A DNA stretch of 64,000 nt, taken from Propionibacteriales bacterium (GTDB taxonomy: Bacteria; Actinomycetota; Actinomycetes; Propionibacteriales; Nocardioidaceae). A model generated the notes under the pieces. That model was not told where the DNA came from and did not search any database. It was given only the letters and a program-made list of their open reading frames with translations. The stretch is from positions 1 to 64,000 of the forward strand of contig JAPLCB010000004.1 of the NCBI GenBank assembly GCA_026392455.1, given 5' to 3'. This document shows positions 54,775-62,930 of the stretch, one piece after another. How positions within the stretch are numbered: the first letter of the stretch is position 1; every line of letters begins with the position of its first letter. Both the position numbers and the translations under genes were made by a program.

Positions 54775-55122
54775 GTGAGCAGGTCCAAGGTCGTCGTTGA
54801 CCCGGAGAAGGTGCCGATCCGGATGCTCAACGACCGGGTGCTGGTGGCCGAGGACCGCGAGGCCGGCGAGCGGAAGTCCAGCGGCGGGATCCTGATCCCG
54901 GCCACCGCCGCGATGGGCGGTACCCGGCTGTCGTGGTGCAAGGTGGTAGCGGTCGGCTCACTGGTCCGGGCCGTCGAGGTCGATGACCGGGTGCTGTTCG
55001 ACCCGGCCGACAAGGCCGAGGTCGAGGTCCACGGTGACGTGTACCTGGTGGTCCGCGAGCGGGACATCCACGCGGTCGCGGCAGATCGGTTGGGCGACAG
55101 TCCGACCGGTCTCTATCTCTGA
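54775..55122 (+). CDS. GroES-like (Cpn10 fold) protein
   Basis: A 115-residue orphan relative of the GroES co-chaperonin. MLNDRVLVAEDRE near residue 17, the mobile-loop-like SSGGILIPATA near 35, CKVVAVGS near 59, DDRVLFDPAD near 72. No groEL is nearby, and the GGIL loop differs from canonical GroES, so it may not bind GroEL. Its 3' end overlaps the convergent histidine kinase gene by 10 bp. Confidence 0.8.
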   Translation: MSRSKVVVDPEKVPIRMLNDRVLVAEDREAGERKSSGGILIPATAAMGGTRLSWCKVVAVGSLVRAVEVDDRVLFDPADKAEVEVHGDVYLVVRERDIHAVAADRLGDSPTGLYL

Positions 55123-57203
55123 GGACGGTCCTCGGACATCACCGGCTGCTGGGTCACCGGCTGCAGGGTCACCGGCTGCAGGGTCGCCGGGAAGGCGACC
55201 CGGAACGTCGACCCGGAGCCGTAGACGGAGCTGGCGCTGATCTCGCCGCCGTGCACGTCGGCGATCGCCTTGGCGATCGAGAGTCCCAGTCCGCTGCCCG
55301 GGACGCCCAGCTCGTGCGCGCGGCTGGTGCGGAAGAAGCGGGTGAACAGCTTCGACCGGTCCTCCTCGCGGATGCCGATCCCGTTGTCCTCGACCTCCAG
55401 GACGGGGCCCTGCTCCGTGGACCCCTCGAGCAGTCGGATCACGATCCGACCTCCGTTCGGGGTGAACTTCACCGCGTTGGTGGCGAGATTGATCACCAGT
55501 CTCTCGAGCTCTCCGGCGTCGCCGACGAACGGCACCGGGTCGGTCGGCACCTCGATGTCCAGGGTCAGCTCGCGCTGCTGAACGCTGGGGCGGACGATCT
55601 CCTCGGCCCGGTTGACCACCGACCGGAGGTCGATCTCGCTGCGTCGCCGACGGGTGTCGATGTTCTCCATGCTCGACAACGTGAGCAGGTCGTCGATCAG
55701 GGTGAGCAGGCGACGGCTGTTCAGGTCGATCCGGGTCATCGCGTCGATCTGGCGGGGGCCCGGTTCGCCGTACACGCCGTCCATCATGAGTTCCAGGTAG
55801 CCCACGATGTTGGTGATCGGGGTCCGCAGCTCGTGACTGACCGACGACACGAACTGGTCCTTGACGTGGTCGATCTCGGTCAGGCGCTTCACGGCGCGCC
55901 GCTCGGTCTGGAGCGCCTTCTCCAGCGCGGCCTCGGCGTCGAGCCGGTCGGTGATGTCATCAGCGGTAGCGACGTAGCCGATGAACTCGCCGAGGTCGTC
56001 GCTGATCGGACTCAGGATGGTCGACAGGGTCCGGGGGATGCCGTCCTTGCGGACGAACTGCCAGACCCGCGCTGTTCCGGGCGGGAGCTCCCCGGTCGCC
56101 CGGACGACGGACACGTAGGTCGGGTCGCACCCGAGGTCAGCGGCGTGCCGGGCCAGCTCGGCCTCGGTGTGGAACATCCGGGTCGACTGGCCGTAGACCT
56201 CGTCGGGGGTGTACCCGAGGATCGACTCGGCGCCCGGGCTGAACAGGTTGATCCGGCCCAGGTTGTCGGTGCCGATGATCGCGATCCCGCGCGCACTCTG
56301 CACGAGCCGTTCGCTGCGGGCCCGCTCCTGGATCAGCTGGGCGGCGCTGCGGCGCTGCATCCCGGCGGCCATCGAGAACGTGACCGACAGGACGGCGCAG
56401 GACAGCAGGAACGCCTGCAGCGGGAGGTGCTGGAACTCCGGGTTGAGCGTGATCACCTCGCCGTCCGAGAACGGGCCGAAGCCCCGGTTGGACAGCGCGC
56501 TGGAGATGGTGCCGACGACCACCAGCTGCACCATCGCCTCGCGGGCCGGTGCGCGGAACGCGACCCACCCGAGCAGCGGCGTGATCAGGAACGCGAGGCT
56601 CGGAACGTCGGTCGGGATGAAGGCGACTGTGGTGAGCCCGACCGTCAGCACCCAGAGCGACAAGCGTTCGGTGAACCCGTACGCCGGAGCCTGACCGTCT
56701 GCCTGCCGGAACAGGCCCAGCACGATCGCCTGGGCGGCGAGGTGGGTGACGAAGACCGCGGCCCCGACCCGCCACGGCACCCCGTAGTCGTAGAGGGCCG
56801 CGGTCAGCGCGAAGCACGCGGCGCCGCTGGCCGAGCCCAGCACGCACGCGACCGCGAACCGGGACAGGTCGTTCAGGTCGAGCATCCGCCACGGCCGGGT
56901 CCACCCGACCGTCAGGATCCGCTGCGACACCACGGCTTCGATGCCGATCGCGATGCCGTAGCCCAGCGCGACCCGCAGCGGGTAGTCCCCGAGGAGGAAC
57001 GTCCAGGAGGCCAAGGTGACGATCGCCGAGACCAGGGAGACGGTCCACCGCCTCGGTGCGACCGCGAGCACTCCCGACGCGAGACCGATCGGCCACATGT
57101 AGCCGATGTGGCCGCCGTCCGGATCCGTCGTCGTGGAGGCCGCTCCGAGAACGAACATCACCGCGAGGATGCCGGTCAGGCGCACGACCAGACTGCGCGA
57201 CAT
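55113..57203 (-). CDS. membrane sensor histidine kinase (MASE1-like, PAS)
   Basis: A 696-residue orphan kinase. Residues ~1–290 hold about eight to ten membrane segments of the MASE1-like type. A PAS domain (~300–415; IAIIGTDNLGRINLFSPGAES, key part GRINLFSPGAE) is followed by HisKA with the phospho-His in SVSHELRTPITNIVGYLE near 455. The HATPase has N-box NLATNAVKFTPNGG near 571 and GSGLGLSIAKA near 638. No response regulator gene is adjacent. The C-terminus bears a small in-frame repeat (LQPVT) from a 15-bp duplication. Confidence 0.9.
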   Translation of the reverse strand: MSRSLVVRLTGILAVMFVLGAASTTTDPDGGHIGYMWPIGLASGVLAVAPRRWTVSLVSAIVTLASWTFLLGDYPLRVALGYGIAIGIEAVVSQRILTVGWTRPWRMLDLNDLSRFAVACVLGSASGAACFALTAALYDYGVPWRVGAAVFVTHLAAQAIVLGLFRQADGQAPAYGFTERLSLWVLTVGLTTVAFIPTDVPSLAFLITPLLGWVAFRAPAREAMVQLVVVGTISSALSNRGFGPFSDGEVITLNPEFQHLPLQAFLLSCAVLSVTFSMAAGMQRRSAAQLIQERARSERLVQSARGIAIIGTDNLGRINLFSPGAESILGYTPDEVYGQSTRMFHTEAELARHAADLGCDPTYVSVVRATGELPPGTARVWQFVRKDGIPRTLSTILSPISDDLGEFIGYVATADDITDRLDAEAALEKALQTERRAVKRLTEIDHVKDQFVSSVSHELRTPITNIVGYLELMMDGVYGEPGPRQIDAMTRIDLNSRRLLTLIDDLLTLSSMENIDTRRRRSEIDLRSVVNRAEEIVRPSVQQRELTLDIEVPTDPVPFVGDAGELERLVINLATNAVKFTPNGGRIVIRLLEGSTEQGPVLEVEDNGIGIREEDRSKLFTRFFRTSRAHELGVPGSGLGLSIAKAIADVHGGEISASSVYGSGSTFRVAFPATLQPVTLQPVTQQPVMSEDRPQR

Positions 57204-57287
57204 CTGCTCCCCGTCCCCTCCGTGTGCCCCGCTCGCTGCGCCCAGCGAGCTGGGATGCAGAACAGGGCAACACCCTAGTCGCGGAGG

Positions 57288-58820
57288 TCAGCGCGTATCA
57301 GCGATCCTGACCAAGCCGCCGAGCGTTCCGACGTACGCAGCGCCGTCCGGGCCGATGCTCACCGGCGCGTAGTTGTTGTTGTAGCCCAGGTTGGTCCCGG
57401 TCAGTCGGGACCACACCTGCCGGCCCGTGCGGAGGTCGAACGCGGTGAAGAACCACGAGTCGGGGGCGAGCAGGTTCGGCAACGGCGTGCTCGCCCAGGG
57501 CAGCTCGGCCGCGCTCGGGTGGGTGTAGGCGTAGAGGAGGCCGGAACCGAGGCTCGCCTTGGCCACGACGGTCGGGACCCGGGCGGTCTTGTTCTCCCAG
57601 GCGATCCGGCAGCCACCGTCGCGGTAGTTCACGGCGACCTTGACGATGCCGGGCTCGGTGTCCGGGGAGCGGGTGGTGGCTTCCTTGGGCAGCGGACCTG
57701 CGTACCCGTAGTTGTTCTCGGCGATCAGGCCGCCCGGTACCGACACCAGGCTGTTCTCGTCGGAGCTCTTGTCGGCGGCGAAGACCGGCTGCTTGCAGAG
57801 TGCCGGTCCCGGGCCTGCCTTGCCGCGCCGGAAGACGAGCACGTTCATCCGCGGGTCCGCGTTGTCGGTGATGGCGACCGAGCCGCCCCCCTTCGACTGC
57901 GCCGAGCCGATCAGGGTCGGAGTGGTTCCGCTGCCCTGGCTGACTTGTCCGGGCTTGATGCGCGAACCTCGGTCGTAGGCCTTGCGCCAGGTGACGACCG
58001 GTCGCCCGGAGGCAACGTCGAACCGGTAGAGCGCGTGCGTGGAGACGATGAAGACTCCGCCGGACTCGTCCATCGCGAAGCTGTTGGCGATGGTCTCGCC
58101 GGCCGGGAGGCGGAGGCTTCGGACCGTGCCCGACGTGGTGACGTAGCCGACCTTCCCGGAGACCGTGACGAACCAGAGCCGGTTGGCCCAGTCCGGCAGT
58201 GCGGACTGGATGCCGGAACCCTGGGTGATCGCCGTGAGGTCGATGTCGCGGACCTTGGTCAGGGTGCTGGCGCCGACCTTGATGGTCAGGACGTGGCCGG
58301 TGAAGGTCGGGATCACGGCCCGGTCGGCGTTGTCGAGGTAGAAGTAGCCGCCGCCGGAGAAGTTCTGGAACGAGAAGCCGGCCGGGTTCGGGCGGGCCGG
58401 CAGCTCGTAGGACGCGATCACGTCGAGCGTGGTCGGGTCCATCAGCCGCAACGTGGCGCCGGTGATGCCGACGCAGACCGTGACGATCCGGCCCCGGGTG
58501 TCGAAGGTGACCGAGCCGCAGTCCTGGAGGAACGAGTTGCTCGTGACCTGGAGGTCCCTGCCGAGAGGTCCGGCCTGGTTGTACGCATCGGACTGGTAGG
58601 CGTCGTTGTGCAGGTTGCTTCCGCCGTTCCTCGCCATGAACGGGTGCTGCGGGACGCTCTGCGCCGAGAGCGGATGAGCGGTGACCTCGGCCCCGGTGAA
58701 GGGTTGCAGCACCAGGTCGCGGGGATCCGAGGGGATCGACGCCGCGACGGCCGGAGCAGCAGCAGCGAGCAGGGCAAGAGCGAGGGAGGGGAGGAGCAAG
58801 CGGCGCATGCGCCGAAACAT
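57288..58820 (-). CDS. secreted beta-propeller (PQQ-like repeat) protein
   Basis: A 510-residue exported protein. The signal peptide (RRLLLPSLALALLAAAAPAVAA) covers residues ~5–27. The mature protein has repeated strand pairs with DPTTLDVIASYEL, RFDVASGRPVVTW, FDLRTGRQVWSRLTG and GPDGAAYVGTLGGLVRI, typical of propellers built of PQQ/WD-like blades. No PQQ-binding site was identified. The ATG at 58820 was chosen; others lie 24 nt upstream and 12 nt downstream. Divergent from the TetR gene 38 bp away. Confidence 0.78.
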   Translation of the reverse strand: MFRRMRRLLLPSLALALLAAAAPAVAASIPSDPRDLVLQPFTGAEVTAHPLSAQSVPQHPFMARNGGSNLHNDAYQSDAYNQAGPLGRDLQVTSNSFLQDCGSVTFDTRGRIVTVCVGITGATLRLMDPTTLDVIASYELPARPNPAGFSFQNFSGGGYFYLDNADRAVIPTFTGHVLTIKVGASTLTKVRDIDLTAITQGSGIQSALPDWANRLWFVTVSGKVGYVTTSGTVRSLRLPAGETIANSFAMDESGGVFIVSTHALYRFDVASGRPVVTWRKAYDRGSRIKPGQVSQGSGTTPTLIGSAQSKGGGSVAITDNADPRMNVLVFRRGKAGPGPALCKQPVFAADKSSDENSLVSVPGGLIAENNYGYAGPLPKEATTRSPDTEPGIVKVAVNYRDGGCRIAWENKTARVPTVVAKASLGSGLLYAYTHPSAAELPWASTPLPNLLAPDSWFFTAFDLRTGRQVWSRLTGTNLGYNNNYAPVSIGPDGAAYVGTLGGLVRIADTR

Positions 58821-58845
58821 ATTCCCACGATGTCTCATAGTCAAG

Positions 58846-58851
58846 TAGTCT
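58846..58851 (+). promoter_or_regulatory. -10 element, leaderless TetR gene; shared divergent promoter region
   Basis: TAGTCT, then 7 nt to the ATG at 58859. The 38-bp divergent gap is more AT-rich than its surroundings and must contain both promoters and any operator; TAGTC occurs twice (58838 and 58846). Confidence 0.5.
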
Positions 58852-58858
58852 GGTCGAC

Positions 58859-59488
58859 ATGAATCTGGCTGAGCGGCTGCGCGGCGAGCTCCGGTTGGAC
58901 CGGGTCGCCGAACGGGCTCAGTTCCCGACCGCTGACTCGGTGCTCGCCGTCGCCACCGAGCACTTCCTCGCCGGTAGGCGGATCGACGTGCAGCAGCTGG
59001 CCGCGGAGGTCGGCGTGGGTCGCGCGACGGTGTACCGCTGGTTCGGCGACCGCGAACGCCTGGTCGGGCAGGTGCTCTGGGGCGTCAGTCGGCAGGCCCT
59101 GGAGTGGTTCGCAGCGCAGGGGCGGGACGACGACGTCGAGCACGTGCTGGGAACGATCGAGGCTTTCATGCGGGTCACCTCCGAGTTCGGCCCGTTGCGG
59201 CAGTTCCTCGGAGCCGAGCCGGCGCTGGCGCTCCGAGCTCTGCTCGAGCCCGATGCGCACGTGGTGGTGTCGTTGAACGGCTGGGTGGCCGACGGTCTGG
59301 CCGCCGCCGGGTTCGGACTCGATCAGGACGGGCCGTCAGCCCGGGAGCTCGCGGAGGTGCTCGTCTCGGTGACCAGTACGTACTGTTGGGCCCGGATCAT
59401 CGCCGGCGGTGAGGCTGACGTGGAATCCGCGATGCGGGCGGTCCGGGTACTCCTCCGGGTCTCGACGCCCTCGATGATTCGGCCGTGA
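58859..59488 (+). CDS. TetR-family regulator, QsdR-like
   Basis: A 209-residue regulator. The HTH is at ~26–70: LAVATEHFLAGRRIDVQQLAAEVGVGRATVYRWFGDRERLVGQVLW (key parts IDVQQLAAEVGVGRATVYRWFG). The arrangement with a C-terminal SVTSTYCWARIIAGGEADVESAM resembles QsdR-type regulators. It probably controls the divergent propeller gene and itself. Confidence 0.82.
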   Translation: MNLAERLRGELRLDRVAERAQFPTADSVLAVATEHFLAGRRIDVQQLAAEVGVGRATVYRWFGDRERLVGQVLWGVSRQALEWFAAQGRDDDVEHVLGTIEAFMRVTSEFGPLRQFLGAEPALALRALLEPDAHVVVSLNGWVADGLAAAGFGLDQDGPSARELAEVLVSVTSTYCWARIIAGGEADVESAMRAVRVLLRVSTPSMIRP

Positions 59489-59540
59489 ACCGGGGGATGA
59501 GCACGTACTCTGGTGAAATAGGACAAATCAGGAGGAATCG

Positions 59541-61172
59541 GTGACTGGTCGGGTGCGCGCCGTGGTGGCGCTCGTCGCTGTGCTCGCGCTGACTGCCGTC
59601 GTGGTGCCCGCGTCGGTCGCCCGTCCGGCCGCTGTCGCCCGGGTCGGTGGGCTGACCGCCGCCGGGTCGAACACGGTGACAGCGAAGCTGGCCGTGAAGT
59701 GGGCCAGGGTCGTCGGTGCGACGTACCAGGTGCGTTGGGCCTCGGCGACGAGTCGGCTGGCAGCAGCCAAGCTCTACAGCAGCACCACGACGCTGACCTC
59801 GTCGCCTCCGCTGAGCAACATCTGCATCACCTGGTACGTCCAGGTCCGGGCGCGGAAGAACGGGGTCGCCGGGCCCTGGTCCGCAGCCAAGGGGCTGCGG
59901 TTCACGATCCCGGTCCCGAAGGTTCCTACCCCGATCACCACCGGGCAGACCAGCACCGGGCAGGCCCAGGTCCGCTGGGCGCGGTCACCGGGGGCGGCCG
60001 GCTACCGGTTGCACTACTCGCCCGCCGGCTTCGGCAACTGGCCCGGCTACTTCCCGTACACCGCGACGACTCCCAGCTACGCGAGCGGCATCAACGTCCC
60101 GTTGCCGGCGGTCGCGCCCCGGGACCGGTTCATGAACGGTGCCTACGGAAACCCCCTGTTCGTCCAGCTCGAGGTCAAGCGCTGCTCCGGTTCCTACGCC
60201 AAGGCACCGTTCGTGCCGGTGTTCGCCAAGGCGCTGCCGCCGGGAAGTGCGGCCACCGGTGACGCGCTCACCTTCGGTTCCTACAACCTCGAGCTCAACC
60301 CGACCATCGCCGACGACCCGACGAAGATGGTGAACCTCGCCGACAACATCAGCGACCACGGCCTGGACGTCGTTGCTCTTCAGGAGACCAACAAGAAGTC
60401 GGCGCAGGACCTGATCACCCAGCTCGCGACGACCGAGAACCAGTCGGACTGGGCCGCCGCGGCCTCCGGGAACGCGACCACGATGCCGCAGCAGATCATC
60501 TTCCGGACCACGAAGTACACCGAGGTCGACAGTGGCGACATCGGCCAACCGGCGGACGGGACCAAGGCGGTGGCGTCGAACGCCGCCCGGACGCCGCTGC
60601 CGACACCGTGGGTGCGGCTGGCGCCGGTCGACCCCGACCCGGTGCACCAGGACTTCTTCGTCGTCTCGCTGCACCTCGAGGACCGGGCCCGGTTCGACAC
60701 CGACGCGACCGTCGTCGAGCGCAAGTACGACGCCCACGTGGCCGCCGAGGCCCTGCTGCGGGAGATCGACCTGATCAACCCGGCCGGGCTCGACCTGCCG
60801 GTGATCGCGGCCGGCGACTTCCAGGGGAACTTCGGCAGCGGGGGACCGGTCGGTGCCGGCTACTGCGACGAGGCCAGCACGCCGGCGTGCTCGCCCGAGG
60901 GACAGCCGACGTTCATCCGGTCGGGGTTCATCGACTCCCAGGGTGCGGTGACCAAGGTCGGGATCCAGTACGGCACCGTGAACAAGCACGTCCTCGACCA
61001 GCCGGCAGCGAACTCCGGGTTCGGTGGGCGGGCCGACTTCATCGTGCTGAGGGAGTTCACCGGCGCCAGTCGCTACGAGAACGTCCGCCGGTCGTACGGC
61101 GACGCCGGAGCCGACCAGCAGTCCGACCACAACCTGGTCTTCGTCAACCTCTTCGTGCCGCACGCGCCGTAG
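59541..61172 (+). CDS. secreted endonuclease/exonuclease/phosphatase-family protein, copy 1
   Basis: A 543-residue exported enzyme. Signal peptide to about residue 30. Two fibronectin-III-like modules follow (~35–110, KLAVKWARVVGATYQVRW; ~112–235, QVRWARSPGAAGYRLHYS). The EEP domain begins near 243: FGSYNLELNPT, VVALQET (Glu ~280), VVSLHLEDRA, IAAGDFQGN (~420) and QSDHNLVFVN (Asp/His ~527). The usual GDFN Asn is Gln here. GTG with AGGAGGA upstream. Likely acts outside the cell on nucleic acid or a phosphoester. Confidence 0.83.
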   Translation: MTGRVRAVVALVAVLALTAVVVPASVARPAAVARVGGLTAAGSNTVTAKLAVKWARVVGATYQVRWASATSRLAAAKLYSSTTTLTSSPPLSNICITWYVQVRARKNGVAGPWSAAKGLRFTIPVPKVPTPITTGQTSTGQAQVRWARSPGAAGYRLHYSPAGFGNWPGYFPYTATTPSYASGINVPLPAVAPRDRFMNGAYGNPLFVQLEVKRCSGSYAKAPFVPVFAKALPPGSAATGDALTFGSYNLELNPTIADDPTKMVNLADNISDHGLDVVALQETNKKSAQDLITQLATTENQSDWAAAASGNATTMPQQIIFRTTKYTEVDSGDIGQPADGTKAVASNAARTPLPTPWVRLAPVDPDPVHQDFFVVSLHLEDRARFDTDATVVERKYDAHVAAEALLREIDLINPAGLDLPVIAAGDFQGNFGSGGPVGAGYCDEASTPACSPEGQPTFIRSGFIDSQGAVTKVGIQYGTVNKHVLDQPAANSGFGGRADFIVLREFTGASRYENVRRSYGDAGADQQSDHNLVFVNLFVPHAP

Positions 61173-61196
61173 AAAACGACTCAGGTCCCGGGTGTC

Positions 61197-62735
61197 GTGG
61201 CCGATCGGACCATCGTGCTGTCGAGATCCCGGGTCGTCCTTGCTGCGCTGGTCCTCGCGCTGGCGGGTCTCGGCCTGTCGGTGACCACCGCCGAAGCGGC
61301 GCTCGCGCGCGTCTCCGGCGTGTCCAGCGCCGGTGAGGACAACTACAACGCCCGGCTGAAGGTGCGTTGGTCGGCGGTCAGCGGTGCCAGCTACCAGGTC
61401 CGGTGGGCGGGTTCGACGACCGGGCTGGCGCGTGCCGCCGTGCAGTCGGTGGGTACGACGGTCGCGACCTCGCCGGCCCTGAACCGGTGCGTCACGAACT
61501 ACGTCCAGGTCAGGGCGGTCAAGCGCGGTGCGGTCGGGCCGTGGTCGGCGGCGAAGGGTCTGCGCTTCCACAACGGGTACCCGACCCGGGCGGTGCTGAG
61601 CGGTGTGGGTCTGGACAACGCGGTGAAGTTCACCTGGAAGTGGGCGGCCAACGTCACCCGCTACCGGTTGCGCTGGAACGCGGCGGAGTGGGGCAAGTTC
61701 GCCGGAGGGGACGGCGTCGTCGGCGGCGGCTGGTTCAACCAGTACGCCAGGTCGGCCGTCCTGAAGCTGCCGACGACCCCGGCGCCCGGCGACAAGATGA
61801 TGGGCGTCGCCTACGCGAACCCGGTGTGGGGCCAGATGGACACCCGGCACGTCTGCCGCAGCGGGACCGCGATCTCCTTGGGCTACAAGCCGGTCTTCCC
61901 GAAGGCCCCCGTGCCCGGGCCGGGGGACGACCTCCGGATGGCGACGTACAACGTGGAGCTCTTCCCGAACAACACCGACAGCCCGGGCCGGATCAACGGG
62001 ATGGTCAAGAACATCACCGACCACAACCTGTCCGTCGTGGCGCTGCAGGAAGCGACCGCCGCGACCGCGAGCTCGCTGGAGTCCAAGCTGGCCTCGAAGT
62101 GGAAGGTCGCGACCCCGCAGCCGGACGCCGCCCAGCAGATCCTCTACGACGGTTCGGTGTTCCGGGCCGTCGCCAACGGGGTCTTCGACGTTCCGAACCC
62201 CCGGGTGCCCTCGCGCCCCCTGGCCACACCCTGGGTGGTGCTCCGGCTCCTGGCCCCGTCGAGCCAGCAGAGCCAGGACGTCTTCGTCACCTCCATCCAC
62301 TTCTCCGAGAACACCGCCAAGACGCAGATGGAGAAGAAGCACGACGTCAACGTGTCCGCCCTGGCTGCGCTGCGGGCGATCGAGGCCGCCAACACCGGCG
62401 ACCTGCCGGTGATCGCGGCGGGGGACTACCGCTACCTCCGGGAGCCGTTCATCGACCGTGCCGGCTACGTGGAGGGTCCGCCCACCTTCGTCCGCAACGG
62501 TTTCTTCGACGCCATGGCCGCGGTCCGCAAGGTGAACTTCAACTACACCACCGTCAACGGCCACAAGAACCAGCTGCCGATCCTCTCCGGGGTGGCCAGC
62601 CGTTCGGACTACATCATGCTCAAGGGTTTCGAGGGCAGTCGTGCCTACGTGAACGTCGCGAACTGGAAGTACAACGGTGCCTTCGTCAGCGACCACAACC
62701 TGGTCTACGCCGACGTCACGATCCCGTACCGGTAG
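61197..62735 (+). CDS. secreted endonuclease/exonuclease/phosphatase-family protein, copy 2
   Basis: A 512-residue tandem paralogue of the preceding gene with the same layout: signal peptide (~1–34), two FN3-like modules (LKVRWSAVSGASYQVRWAGS at ~60; VKFTWKWAANVTRYRLRW at ~142), then an EEP domain from ~247 (MATYNVELFPN, VVALQEATA, VTSIHFSEN, IAAGDYRYLRE, VSDHNLVYAD). The GDFN position reads GDYR, so the usual Asn is absent. It lies 24 bp after copy 1 and ends before a strong hairpin terminator. Confidence 0.83.
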   Translation: MADRTIVLSRSRVVLAALVLALAGLGLSVTTAEAALARVSGVSSAGEDNYNARLKVRWSAVSGASYQVRWAGSTTGLARAAVQSVGTTVATSPALNRCVTNYVQVRAVKRGAVGPWSAAKGLRFHNGYPTRAVLSGVGLDNAVKFTWKWAANVTRYRLRWNAAEWGKFAGGDGVVGGGWFNQYARSAVLKLPTTPAPGDKMMGVAYANPVWGQMDTRHVCRSGTAISLGYKPVFPKAPVPGPGDDLRMATYNVELFPNNTDSPGRINGMVKNITDHNLSVVALQEATAATASSLESKLASKWKVATPQPDAAQQILYDGSVFRAVANGVFDVPNPRVPSRPLATPWVVLRLLAPSSQQSQDVFVTSIHFSENTAKTQMEKKHDVNVSALAALRAIEAANTGDLPVIAAGDYRYLREPFIDRAGYVEGPPTFVRNGFFDAMAAVRKVNFNYTTVNGHKNQLPILSGVASRSDYIMLKGFEGSRAYVNVANWKYNGAFVSDHNLVYADVTIPYR

Positions 62736-62742
62736 CACGACG

Positions 62743-62774
62743 AAGCCCTCGACAACCGGAGTTGTCGAGGGCTT
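62743..62774. terminator. perfect 14-bp hairpin, convergent terminator
   Basis: AAGCCCTCGACAAC and its exact complement flank a 4-nt CGGA loop. It lies between the EEP gene and the convergent tRNA-Lys, so it can serve both strands. The T-run is short. Confidence 0.8.
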
Positions 62775-62789
62775 GCGTGTGCTGTCTGG

Positions 62790-62862
<73 letters not shown>

Positions 62863-62930
62863 CTGAAGCGGTGCAAACATTAGCAGCGCTGCGAGCGGAT
62901 CTGAAATCGGGGGTCGTGCTCGCCCGGTGG

